Positions 1-10,500 of a stretch of 64,000 nucleotides of DNA are shown here, in pieces. This stretch comes from Ilex aquifolium. Its lineage: Eukaryota > Streptophyta > Magnoliopsida > Aquifoliales > Aquifoliaceae. Both the position numbers and the translations under genes were made by a program. Each line of letters starts with the position of its first letter. The first letter of the stretch is position 1. The DNA lies in contig OX637403.1 in NCBI GenBank assembly GCA_951799425.1, positions 25,572,811 through 25,636,810 of the forward strand. Direction: 5' to 3'. Below the pieces are notes generated by a model. The model made no database searches, was not told the origin of the DNA, and saw nothing but the letters and a program-made list of their open reading frames with translations.

Positions 1-104
1 CGGTTGGAGAATGATCATGGGGATGGTTGCTATGGTTTTCTATGTAAGATGGTTGGCTTTTTTTGGAACATAAAAGCTCGCCACCAAATTGCTTCTGAAC
101 TAAG
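1..104 (+). pseudogene. 5' part of CNL resistance gene (coiled-coil region), cut off by window edge and by retrotransposon
   Basis: Read in the frame starting at base 1, all 34 codons are open and end in a stretch like KARHQIASEL. This resembles the segment joining the coiled-coil domain to NB-ARC in RPM1-like NLRs. The frame continues across the retrotransposon: the last bases (ctaag, 100-104) are repeated at 13,741-13,745, and removing element plus one TSD copy gives an uninterrupted frame into the NB-ARC at 13,741 onward. The gene start lies left of the window. Seen: open frame and exact junction. Inferred: that this is the N-terminal part of the same gene. Confidence 0.8.
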
Positions 105-765
105 TGATGGTGTAAATCTACACGAAATGAATAGTGGTCCTGAATTATGTAATACAAAATAATGTTGATGTTCAGAGGGTCTTTGGGAAAGGGGTGATAA
201 TGAGACAAAGCTATAGTGGTTCACCGGCCGGAGCTCAGCTAGTCCACTCTCTAATGGAGGCTCTTGCTCCTATCCCTTTATTGATCAATCGGATGTGTTA
301 CAACAGAATACTCAGGGTTTTTGGATTCCCAATCGTCCTCCTCTAATGGGGGCTCTCTCTTCCTTTTTATAGCCTCATACTTACCTCTAATACGGGACTA
401 TCTTACATTGAAGGGATCGTACCCTATCTTCATCCACAATTCCGGAGTTACCTAAATTCCTTATGGATGGCTTCAAACGGAGAGATGTATGCCTCCTTCT
501 GTGGGATCCTCCTTAGTTTTAGGAGGAGGAGATCATGGTTAAATACGGGTTTTTTGCCTCGGATTGGATTCTACTTCCTTAATAAGGGTATCCGAGTCAT
601 CTTGTTGTTCCCTTAGCATTTCTCATCTCGCGCCTTCGACGAGGAGCTCTTAGCGCTGACTGGATGAGCTCTGCCCATGGCTAGGGGAGCTCAGCCTACT
701 TTGCCTGAGCTCCCGAGCTGAGCTCATTTAGTGAGCACGTGTCAGTTTTATTCTAGGTATCATCA
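105..765 (-). repeat. 3' LTR (left) of the Tat element
   Basis: 661 bp, TG...CA termini, differing from the right LTR at three positions. The minus-strand TATA-like box CTATAAAAAGG is at 362-372. Confidence 0.95.
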
Positions 766-780
766 GTTGCCCCCCAGCTC
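766..780 (-). other. Polypurine tract of the Tat element
   Basis: Directly inside the left LTR the minus strand reads GAGCTGGGGGGCAAC, a short purine-rich tract of the kind that primes plus-strand synthesis. Its position next to the downstream LTR supports the minus orientation. Confidence 0.7.
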
Positions 781-934
781 TTGCCTTAAGCTGGCTTAGG
801 TAAGGGCTGACCTGCAATCCGGACTGAATTAAATATTCACGTGGCTAGTACGTGACCTGGGGATTTTTGACGGTTTGCAGTAATCATGATTTCTCCTCGA
901 TTCCCGCGCATGTCTCAGCCCACGTCCTCCAAGC

Positions 935-943
935 TTTTAAATA
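935..943 (+). promoter_or_regulatory. TATA-like box of antisense gene aORF1
   Basis: TTTTAAATA lies about 480 bp before the chosen ATG of aORF1 and is followed by a pyrimidine-rich leader. The long leader is open in the aORF1 frame from 1088 but has no ATG in that frame until 1415. A leader intron is possible (GTACGT donor near 1149). Promoter function is inferred from position only. Confidence 0.4.
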
Positions 944-1414
944 CCCAGAAACGGCTACATGAACCGTTTTCTTCACACTGTTCATCTTCACTGCTGCTCT
1001 TTGTCTCTATTCTCTCTGCGATTTTGGGCCATTGAACCTTTCTGCTTTCTTGCTTGAAATCGAATTTCCGGACCTCGTTTCGAAGATTTGCGACGCCTCC
1101 TTTTCCGATTTCGTTCCAAGTTTCTGTTTGCCACTATCCCTGAGTTAGGTACGTCATTTGCCCTTATTTCTTCCTCTTTTGCTCTGGATCCCTCGAGCTC
1201 GAGGTGGTTATTGCATTTTTGGGCTTTTCGGTTCTTTTATTTTTGGAATCGTGACCGTTGTTTAGCCCCTCTTCCTCATTTCGTCGATTGGGGCTCTATA
1301 ATCCACATCCTTGCCGTCGGGAGTTACTGTGCTGACCCTAGGGTTATTAGGGAGAGTTTGACCAGTGTTCCCCCTCTTTATCGCTCCTTTAATCTTCTTT
1401 TTTCTCTTCCCACT

Positions 1415-3993
1415 ATGTCGGCTTCTTCTGGAGCCACTCGCTCATCTGTTTCGCTACTAGGGGGTCGATCTGAAGACACCGATTTGGGGGATATTGGCGA
1501 CGAAATTGACAACTTTCCCTGTGTGGGAGAGGCCGAGGTCGGCACCGAGGAACCCCCCTCCTCCTCTTCTCCTATGCCCCCCAGACCTGATAAAGGCAAA
1601 GTTAAGGTGAGTGGAGTCGGGGTTGAAGAAAAAGTTTCGTACTTGGGGTCTGCCTTCAGGCATTCCGAGTCTGTGGGCTACAGTAAAGAAGCCCCTGAGC
1701 TAATGAAAATCTATAAGGTTCGGTATGGTTTTCCTCCTGGGGTCGAGCCCTGGTGCCCAGGTAGCTCTGTCTACTACGTAGAACCAGTACGCAATAGGGT
1801 CTGCTTCTTTCTTGCCGCCTTTGATAACGGTCTTCGCTTTCCTCTGCACCCCTTCATCAAGGCTATTCTGCAACACTTCCGTGTGTGCCCCTCCCAGATT
1901 TCTCCCAACTTCTATGGCGTCATGGTTGGTTTTTTAGTCATCTTCAAGAAGCATAAGCTCGGGGTTCCTAGCATTTCTCTGTTTCAAGAGTTTTTTAACG
2001 TCAAACCGACCTCTGAAGGCTTCTTGTACGCCTCTAAGCGTGCCAACGTTAGGCAGCTTATCTCTAACATTCCTTCATCTCATAAGCACTGGAAGGAGCA
2101 TTTCTTTTTTGTCGGGGGCACCAATTGGGAGTACAACCCTGCTGATAAGACAGACACACTCGGTATCCCTATGGCTTGGACTGAACCAGACAACTTGCGT
2201 GAGTCTTTACTCGAGTCGGCTGAGCTCTGATCTGGAACTTATAGGCCTCTTGCCTTTCTCTTACTTGTACCTTTTCTTCTTTTCAGGTGGTCGTCTTGAG
2301 CTCAGCCCTGAAGACAATAAAGTGCTGGCAAAGTTGGCGAAGATTAAACCGGAAAAGTACGCTGACCTAATTGAGTTGAAAAATTTGGTGCGGCTAGGTC
2401 TGAGCCCTCCTGCGGTGACTTTAGCGATCCCACTATCTGTTTTAGGGGCTGACGAAGGTAATTTCAACGCCACTCTTTTTCCTTTCTTCATCATCTTTCC
2501 TCCTTTTCTCTTTTTCTTTACATTCTCCTACTTCTTCCAGATCTCCCAGGTCCTTCTACCATGAAGACTACTCCAGAAGAGATTCAGGCCAAAATCATAG
2601 AGCTGATGGAGGGTGGCAGGTCTGGGAAACGCAAAGCTCGGGTAGGCTCTGGGAGCGGCCCAAACTCTCGAGCTAAGATCCCCAGATTGGAAGTATCTTC
2701 TCCCCCCTCTGCAGCTGAAGGACAGGTTCCGAGCAAGGCTCCACCCTCCTCCTCTGGGACTCCACAAGCTGCAAACACCTCTTCCCCTCCAGTGGCCCCT
2801 TCTAAGTTGGCGTCTGCTCGAGAGGGGGATCAGGCTTCCCCTTCTTCTTCTGAGGTTGAGGAGGCTTTGAAATTGGTTCCCGACCTTCAACCCGGGAGTT
2901 TCAAATACAGTGCTTCTGGGAAGGTGATTGAAAAAGGGAGAAAATCTGAGGAGGAAGATGAGGACTCCTTTTTTGACAATATAGACCTTGCTGCTGGAGC
3001 TCTTTCCTCTATCTTTTCTGAATCTGACGTCCTGAAGGCTGCTTCCATGCCCTTGGAGGAATCCATCTCTTTGGCTCTTCAGGGAGCTGCTTCTGTAAGT
3101 GTTAGCCCCCTGTCTCTCTTTGCTCGTTTGCATTTTGTGGTCTGACATTATTTGCTGTACTTTCCTTATATTCTCAGGCTGCCCTTCATACGAAAGGTCT
3201 GCTGCACCGAGTTCGTTCTCAAGAGAGCTCTTTCCAGGTCTTAAAGAAATACCAGACCAAGGTTTCTGAATTGTCTCTTGAGAATGAAGACCTCAGAGCT
3301 CAGGTGGAGAGCCTTAAAGTGCAGATGGAGGGTCTCAACGAGCAGATGGTGAAGCAAGCCTCCGACCTCAAGCATACATTGACAGTCAAGGTCAGAGCTG
3401 AGGAAGGGGAAAAGAAGACTCGGGATGAGCTGAAGGCGGTTAAGGAAGAGCTGCAGGCTAAGGTTGAGGCATGGTCCAAGGCTAACCAGGAGGCCTTTGA
3501 CGCTAAGAGGGAGCTCATCCAGGTCAACCAAGATTATCTTGCCCTCAGTGAGGCTAACGGCAAACTCTGTGAGGAGCTCGAGGAGCAGAAAAAGGAGTTT
3601 GCCGAGCTTAAGGATGAGGCCACCACTTCATGGGCTACTGGATGGCTCGCTTTTAGGCGTAAGGCTACCAAAACATATCCAGACCTTGATTTCAATCTCC
3701 CTATCCCCACTGAGGAGGAAATGGAAGAATCTGGCACTGACAATGAGGAGGATATCTCAGTCTCCCCAGCTGCTGCCTTAAGTCAAGACACACCTGCCCC
3801 TGGGACCTCAGGGGCTATTATCGCACTCCCTGAGCCTTCAACGACGATTCTTGAGCTTTCTGCTGCAGCTCCTGCTGTTCCTGTTTCTGCATCGTTTCCA
3901 GCTGTCTTGGTGTCTGAGCCCTCAGCAACAGAAGCAAGGAACTCATCTACTGAGCCGCGAGACCCTTCAATCCCTCCTCTTCCAGAAACCTAG
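1415..3993 (+). CDS. aORF1: antisense, spliced extra gene of the retrotransposon (Transposase_28-like domain, coiled coil)
   Basis: Exons 1415-2198, 2287-2457, 2541-3094 and 3178-3993 join in frame to 774 codons plus TAG. The introns are 83-88 bp, all GT-AG with good donors (GTGAGT, GTAATT, GTAAGT). The ATG at 1415 (MSASSG) is the first in the frame. Residues about 85-240 (motifs GVEPWCPGS, GLRFPLHPFI, FFFVGG) resemble Pfam 'putative gypsy type transposon' (Transposase_28), a family known from plant retroelements with no proven activity. Next come a basic patch (GKRKAR, nuclear-signal-like), an acidic stretch (EEEDEDSFFD), a long heptad-type coiled coil at about 527-655 and an Ala/Pro/Ser-rich tail. 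It runs opposite to gag-pol and has a smaller paralogue downstream (5277-6371). Function unknown. Family assignment is from memory of the motif style. Confidence 0.75.
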
Positions 3994-5276
3994 GTCTTTT
4001 TAGTTGTAATTCCTCTGTAAAGAATTTTTCGTGATGTAGTCTTTGACTTCATATGTTGCTCTTTTGCTGGCTTAGCACATATATATATATATCTTTTACT
4101 TTCAGCACATATGTATCTTTGAACTTCGATTCGATTCCGATTCGAACCGCAACTGTTCACTTATTTGACTTGCTTTGCATGTACAGCTTTCAACTGTTCA
4201 CTTTTTTGACTTGCTTTGCATGTACAGCTTTGTATACTCCCCTTGCCCCCTTTTGCTTCGAGTGGTGCTGTGCACTTTTTGAAGCAAAATCACAAGGTTT
4301 GAACAGTACAGGAGACTTGGTGTTATGCTCCACTGCTTCTCCTGAGCCCTTTAGGCTCGGTAGTTGGTACCCTAGGGATCCATTCCTTATTCTTCTTCGT
4401 CCTGAGCTGCTCAGCTCTATATTCTGAACTGGCGTGCTCCTTCAGAGTTGCATAGCTCGTGCTTGTGGGCCTATAAATTCTTGCTGAGCTAAGACGGCTC
4501 TTCTTTCGAACCTAAAAGCTCTTACTGAGCTCTTTATCTTTTCTGTATGAACTGAAGAGCGCTTTCTGAGCTATTTGGCTCTGTTGTCTGATCTTAAGGT
4601 TTATTTCTGAGCTTCATGGCTCTTTTGTCTGAATTTAGAGGTTCTGTCTGAGCTTCGTGATTCTTTCAGCGAACCCTTCTCTGGATCGGATAATAAATTT
4701 CGTTGCTTCATTTCTCTAAGAACAGAAGACCTTCTTCTACGTTTCATCTCTCTTTTCCCCACATCTTGCTTGGCGGAGTGCTTTAGGTCTTCTTTAAGCG
4801 AGGCTTTGAGCTTTCACACCTCAAAGACTTGGTATACAAGTGCTCTGTTTTTGACTGACCGCAATCACTTTCCATAACTGCCGCTACCCTCATTAACTAA
4901 GAGACTAGACAGGCCGCTGACTCCTTCTTTCTTTCTGAATTTTGCACTGAGTCCTCTTATCTTTACCAGAAAAGAAGAACATTCTGGTGGGTTTAGAATT
5001 TTCCTCTGTCGTGCAGAGTGCGAGAAGAGGGTTAATCTTGTGCTGGCTCCTTTTCCCGCCTTTTTCTCAACCGCTTTCCATAACCATAACCGTCTTTATT
5101 AATTAGGAAACTAAAGGGACAGTTGGTATGCTTCTTGGTTTCCTAAATCTGCTGCCTTCTTTAAGTCTCCTTTAACCTTCCAAGCTCCTTCTCCCTTTGC
5201 CAAGAATACTCCTGTATTTCTCCTTGGATTCTTCTTGATTCTTCGTGGCCACCATCTGCTTTCTTTGCAAGCTTCA
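3994..5276 (+). other. Spacer between aORF1 and aORF2 with 3'UTR-like and repeated segments
   Basis: No gene seen. It holds an exact-looking 41-bp direct repeat (4150-4190 and 4191-4231). A motif at about 4255-4280 (gcttcgagtggtgctgtgcac) recurs after aORF2 at 6536-6560, so it is probably shared 3'UTR sequence. Degenerate TGAGCT/GGCTCTT repeats run from about 4320 to 4680. Two similar segments rich in ccataacc..attaa lie at about 4865-4925 and 5085-5130 before aORF2. No clear TATA box for aORF2 was found. Confidence 0.5.
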
Positions 5277-6371
5277 ATGGCTGCCCCCACTTCTTCTCTG
5301 TTCCAGGAGCGGGTTTCCTATGGAATCGATTGGTTGTGGCATCGTTACTGTCTTTCTCCATCGAACTTGGTTTCCCCTGATCTGGAAACCATTCGAAAAC
5401 GTTTTTTCCCCGATCTTGACTTGCCTTTGCGGGTTCCTACTGCCGACGAGCCCTGTAACTATCTTCCTTCAGGGGAAGTCTGCTTTTTCGAAGGCGCCAT
5501 GGATATGGGGCTCCGCCTTCCCATTCATCCTGCCATAGGGCGAGTCCTCGCCTACTATGGCTTATGCCCCTCACGCCTTTCCCCACGAGGATGGGCCGTT
5601 ATGGTGAGCTTCTTCTTGTTTTGGCGCCTACACGGCGTTGGTAGATTTCCTTATGTCTCAGAGTTTCTGTTCTTCTTCGAGATAGAGGAAGATGATGCCG
5701 CCTGCTTTAGCTTCTTCCGCTGGAGGGATTTTAGATTGCGACCCTTGGTTTTAGACTTTCCTCCTAATCCTGAAGGATGGTTGAAACGCTTCTTTTTTGC
5801 ATCCGGGGAGTCTTGGCGGTCTTCTGAGGATCGTTGCCGTGAGGCTAGGATTCCTCGTTCTTGGAAGAGCTACTCTCGCATTAGTAAGTCCTTCCTGAGC
5901 TCTTTTGAATATGGATCTTTTTCCTTTAAAGGTATATTCTTATTACATTCTTGTTCCTCAGGTCCACCTGATGTGGATGTGCCAGAGAGGGTGACAATCG
6001 ACAGGATGCTGCAGGTGGAATCCAGGACTTACTCTGAGCTGATGACAGATGCAAACCTTTATTTGCTCGGGGCCGAGGCTACCGAGTATGAGTTCTCCTT
6101 TGTCCCCTATCCTTCTTGGACCTCTTTCTCTGATTCCGACGAGAAATATGATTCTGATGAGGAGGGGGACACTGGCGCGAGCTCAAAGAGGCGTAGGAGA
6201 GAGGGCTCCTTTTCTCCCGACTCCCTATCCACTATCTTCCTTACCCCAGCAGGCCAAAAGCTTCTTCAGTCTCTTCATAAGGCTGAGCAAGAAAGAGATG
6301 AACTGAAGGAGGAGAATGTTTGCCTGAAGGAGGAAATGGCTGAGCTGAAGTCACAGCTTAAGAAGAAATAG
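5277..6371 (+). CDS. aORF2: second antisense spliced gene of the retrotransposon, paralogue of aORF1
   Basis: Exons 5277-5883 and 5962-6371 join in frame to 338 codons plus TAG. The 78-bp intron has donor GTAAGT and acceptor CCTCAG; it is a multiple of three and contains no stop, so retention would also keep the frame. The ATG at 5277 (MAAPTSS) is the first in frame. Residues about 25-205 carry the same layout as aORF1 (MDMGLRLPIHP, CPSRLSPRGWAVM, KRFFFASGESW), and the intron after this domain is phase 1 in both genes, which supports common descent. The C-terminal part has an acidic run (SDSDEKYDSDEEGD), a basic cluster (SKRRRR) and a short Glu/Lys coiled coil. It lacks the long coiled coil of aORF1. 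Function unknown; a nuclear location is only suggested by the basic cluster. Confidence 0.7.
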   Translation: MAAPTSSLFQERVSYGIDWLWHRYCLSPSNLVSPDLETIRKRFFPDLDLPLRVPTADEPCNYLPSGEVCFFEGAMDMGLRLPIHPAIGRVLAYYGLCPSRLSPRGWAVMVSFFLFWRLHGVGRFPYVSEFLFFFEIEEDDAACFSFFRWRDFRLRPLVLDFPPNPEGWLKRFFFASGESWRSSEDRCREARIPRSWKSYSRISKSFLSSFEYGSFSFKGIFLLHSCSSGPPDVDVPERVTIDRMLQVESRTYSELMTDANLYLLGAEATEYEFSFVPYPSWTSFSDSDEKYDSDEEGDTGASSKRRRREGSFSPDSLSTIFLTPAGQKLLQSLHKAEQERDELKEENVCLKEEMAELKSQLKKK

Positions 6372-6861
<490 letters not shown>

Positions 6862-7469
6862 GAGCCTTGAAGCTTGTATGAACTGAAGAGCTCATCTTTT
6901 ATTAGGTTTAAGGCTTTATCGTGTAATTATGAGCTGAAGAGCTCATCTTCCTTTTATAAGCTTTGAAGCTTATCGTGTATTTATGAGCTGAAGAGCTCAT
7001 CTTTTACTTATAAGCTTTGAAGCTTATCGTATATTTATAAGCTGAGGAGCTCATCTTTCATTTATAAGCTTTGAAGCTTATCGTATATTTATAAGCTGAG
7101 GAGCTCATCTTTCATTTATAAGCTTTGAAGCTTATCGTGTATTTATGAGCTGAAGAGCTCATCTTTTACTTATAAGCTTTGAAGCTTATCGTATATTTAT
7201 GAGCTGAAGAGCTCATCTTTTACTTATAAGCTTTGAAGCTTATCGTATATTTATGAGCTGAAGAGCTCATCTTTTACTTATAAGCTTTGAAGCTTATCGT
7301 GTATTTATGAGCTGAAGAGCTCATCTTTTACTTATAAGCTTTGAAGCTTATCGTATATTTATAAGCTGAGGAGCTCATCTTTCATTTATAAGCTTTGAAG
7401 CTTATCGTGTATTTATGAGCTGAAGAGCTCATCTTTTACTTATAAGCTTTGAAGCTTATCGTTTTACTT
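6862..7469. repeat. 54-bp tandem repeat with two inverted repeats per unit (ten copies)
   Basis: Ten units start at 6930 and every 54 bp to 7416, preceded by a degenerate copy from 6862; the last is truncated near 7462. Each unit holds TGAGCT-GAAG-AGCTCA (6-bp arms) and ATAAGCTT-TG-AAGCTTAT (8-bp arms). Two variants alternate: one with gagctgaagagctc and one with aagctgaggagctc (units at 7038, 7092, 7362). The array lies between the 3' ends of aORF2 and gag-pol, which converge. Tandem repeats in the 3' untranslated part are known in Ogre/Tat elements; a role in termination or packaging is speculation. Confidence 0.95.
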
Positions 7470-7540
7470 TGGAAATCATAGAAGGGCGAATAAAAGACCT
7501 GCTCGTTCTTATTCAAAAATAACTCCATTACAAGTAACAC

Positions 7541-10500
7541 TTACTGAAAAAACTTCTTAAGGTGTTCGGCATTCCACGAGTGAGGTAGGATCTTTCCCTC
7601 CTCTGTTTGCAGTTCGTAATTCCCTGGTCTGATTACCCTTGTCACGATGTAGGGCCCTTCCCAGTTGGGCCCCAATTTTCCATGCGTGGGATCCTTTCTT
7701 GCAAGTAGAAGCCTCCGAAGTACCAAGTCCCCAGCCTTGAAGCTTCGGTGCCTTACCTTCCTGTCGTAATACCTTGCAGTTTTCCTTTGGTAAATGCGGA
7801 CACGATGCAGAGCTCTATCCCTTTTTTCATCCAGGAGATCGAGGTTTAACAGGAGGGATTCATCATTGTGCTCGGCATCTGCAAATTCCACCCTTGGCGA
7901 CTGGAGCCCTATCTCCACAGGGGCTACTGCCTCGGTTCCAAAGGCCAAGGCGAAGGGGGTTTCCTGAGTTGCAGACTTGGTGGTGGTCCTGTAGGCCCAC
8001 AATACCTCTGGGATGTATTCCACCCATTTTCCCTTCAGATTTTCTAACTTGGTCTTCAGAGCCGACTTTATGGTTCTGATTGTGACCTCTGCCTGCCCAT
8101 TAGACTGGGGATGTGCCGGGGCTGAGAAGTAGCTCTTAATTCCGAGTTCAGCGCAAAAGCTTTTGAACTTCGAATTATCAAACTGCTTCCCGTTGTCGGA
8201 TACGAGTGCTCTGGGAACTCCAAACCTGCAAACTATCGATTTCCAAACAAAGTTTTGAACCTTTTGCTCAGTGATCGTTGCCAAAGGTTCGACCTCTGCC
8301 CATTTAGTGAAGTAATCCACCCCTATGATGGCAAACTTGCACTGCCCCATACCGGTGGGAAGGGGTCCAAGAATGTCCAAACCCCATTGCTGAAAAGGCC
8401 ACGGGCTTACCACCGAGGTTAGGAGCTCGGGAGGACAGTGGGAAACGTTGGCGTGCTCCTGGCAAGTCTTACATTTCCTTACCAAGTCGGTGGCATCCTT
8501 GAGCATGGTGGGCCAGTAATATCCCTGTCTCAACACTTTTCCCGCCAAGGCCCGGGCTCCGATGTGATTGCCACATATTCCTTCGTGTACCTCTCTAAGT
8601 ATGTAGTTAGCATCCTCACCCCCCACGCATTTAAGGAGTGGTGTTGAGAATCCTCGCTTGTACAGATTTCCTTGCACCAAGGAGAATCTGGCTGACCTGG
8701 TCCTCAGCTTGGATGCCTCCTTAGCATTACTTGGCAAAGCCCCATTCTGCAGGTACCCACGGATGGGATCCATCCAGCTCGGCTGAGCCTCGACTGATAG
8801 TATGTCCTCTTTTTCGATACTCACTGAAGGTTCTGGGAGGTGTTCCACTGGTATAAGTCTATCCAAGTCTTCTTGCGAGGCAGTTGCTAACCTTGCCAGA
8901 GCATCTGCTCGTGAATTCTCCGTTCTGGGTATGTGTCTGACCTTAACCTGCACGAATTTTTTTATTAGTTCTTGTACCTTTTTGAGGTAAAGGGCCATCT
9001 TTTCGCCTCTCGCTTCGTAGCACTCCTCTATCTGCTTTACTACCAGTTGAGAGTCACTGCAGATCTCCAACTGCTCTGCTTCCATAGAACGGGCAAGGTT
9101 AAGCCCAGCAATGACGGCTTCATATTCTGCCTCATTATTTGAAGCTTTGAACCCAAATCTTAAGGCATACTCAACATCTATTCCTTCTGGGGAGGTCAGG
9201 ATCATTCCTGCGCCGCTTCCATGTGCATTGGCAGCTCCATCCACTGAGAGTCTCCATATGGGGAGGTCTGAGATTAAATCTGTGGTCTCCATGGGCGTCG
9301 CTGGTGTAAACTCTGCAATAAAATCCGCCAAAATTTGCCCTTTGATGGCAGTTCTTGGCTTGTATCTTATGTCAAACTCACTGAGCTCTATAGCCCATTT
9401 AACCAACCTCCCTGAGGATTCTGGCTTATGTAGCACTTGCTTCATTGGCTGGTCTGTTGGAACCTCGATAGTATGGGCCTGGAAATAGGGCCTAAGTCTT
9501 CTGGCTGTTGTCACCAACGCTAAAATGAGTTTCTCCATCTTCGGGTATCTCTCCTCGGCCCCCCTCAGAGCTCTGCTACAGTAGTAGACGGGTTGCTGAG
9601 CTCTGTCTCTCTCCCTGACCAGCGCTGCGCTTGTCGAAAAATCTGAAACCGCCAGGTATAGAGTAAGGACCTCCCCTTCTAGAGGGCTCACCAATACTGG
9701 AGGAGAGCTCATATAATCTTTCAGAGCTTTAAATGCTTCTTCACACTCGGCATCCCAATGGAATGCTTTCTTCAAGATCTGAAAAAATGGCTGGCATTTA
9801 TCGCTGGATCTAGACACAAAACGGCTCAGTGCAGCTATCCTACCTGTCAAACGTTGCACCTCTTTCGTGTTGGACGGTGATTTCATTTCTACCATTGCTC
9901 TAACCTTTTCTGGATTGGCTTCAATCCCTCTGCTGCTGACTATAAAGCCCAGGAATTTTCCTGCCGAGACCCCAAATGCACATTTCGCAGGATTTAGCTT
10001 CATCTTGTACTCCTTTAGAATTCGGAACGACTCAGCTAAGTGGTCGATGTGGAGCTCTGCTTTCAGTGACTTCACTAGCATGTCATCAATATAAACCTCC
10101 ATGGATGCTCCTATTTGCTTCTGGAACATCCTGTTCACTAACCGCTGGTAAGTGGCTCCAGCGTTCTTCAATCCGAAGGGCATGACCTGATAACAATATG
10201 TTCCCTGTTCAGTTACAAAGGAGGTCTTCTCTTGGTCGCTGGGATCCATCATGATCTGGTTGTAGCCTGAGAAGGCGTCCATGAAACTGAGGAGCTCGTG
10301 CCCTGCGGTGGCGTCCACTATTAGGTCTATCCGAGGTAAAGGAAAACTGTCCTTGGGGCATGCTCGGTTGAGATCTGTGAAGTCGATGCACAGTCGCCAC
10401 TTCCCATTGGTTTTCTTTACAAGAACTACATTTGCTAACCAAGTGGGGTAATCAACCTCCCTGATAGCTTTGGCGTGGAGGAGTTTTCTGACCTCTTCAT

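Noticed and set aside
134..346. 70-codon + strand ORF present in both LTRs (also 13,109-13,321)
   Set aside because: Starts with a normal ATG but is antisense to the LTR and occurs twice only because the LTRs are copies; no domain.
1088..1414. N-terminal extension of aORF1 from a TTG
   Set aside because: Plant genes start at ATG; the first in-frame ATG is 1415. The upstream part is more likely leader.
6862..7469. CRISPR-like look of the 54-bp repeats
   Set aside because: No unique spacers between units and the context is a plant retrotransposon; it is a plain tandem repeat.
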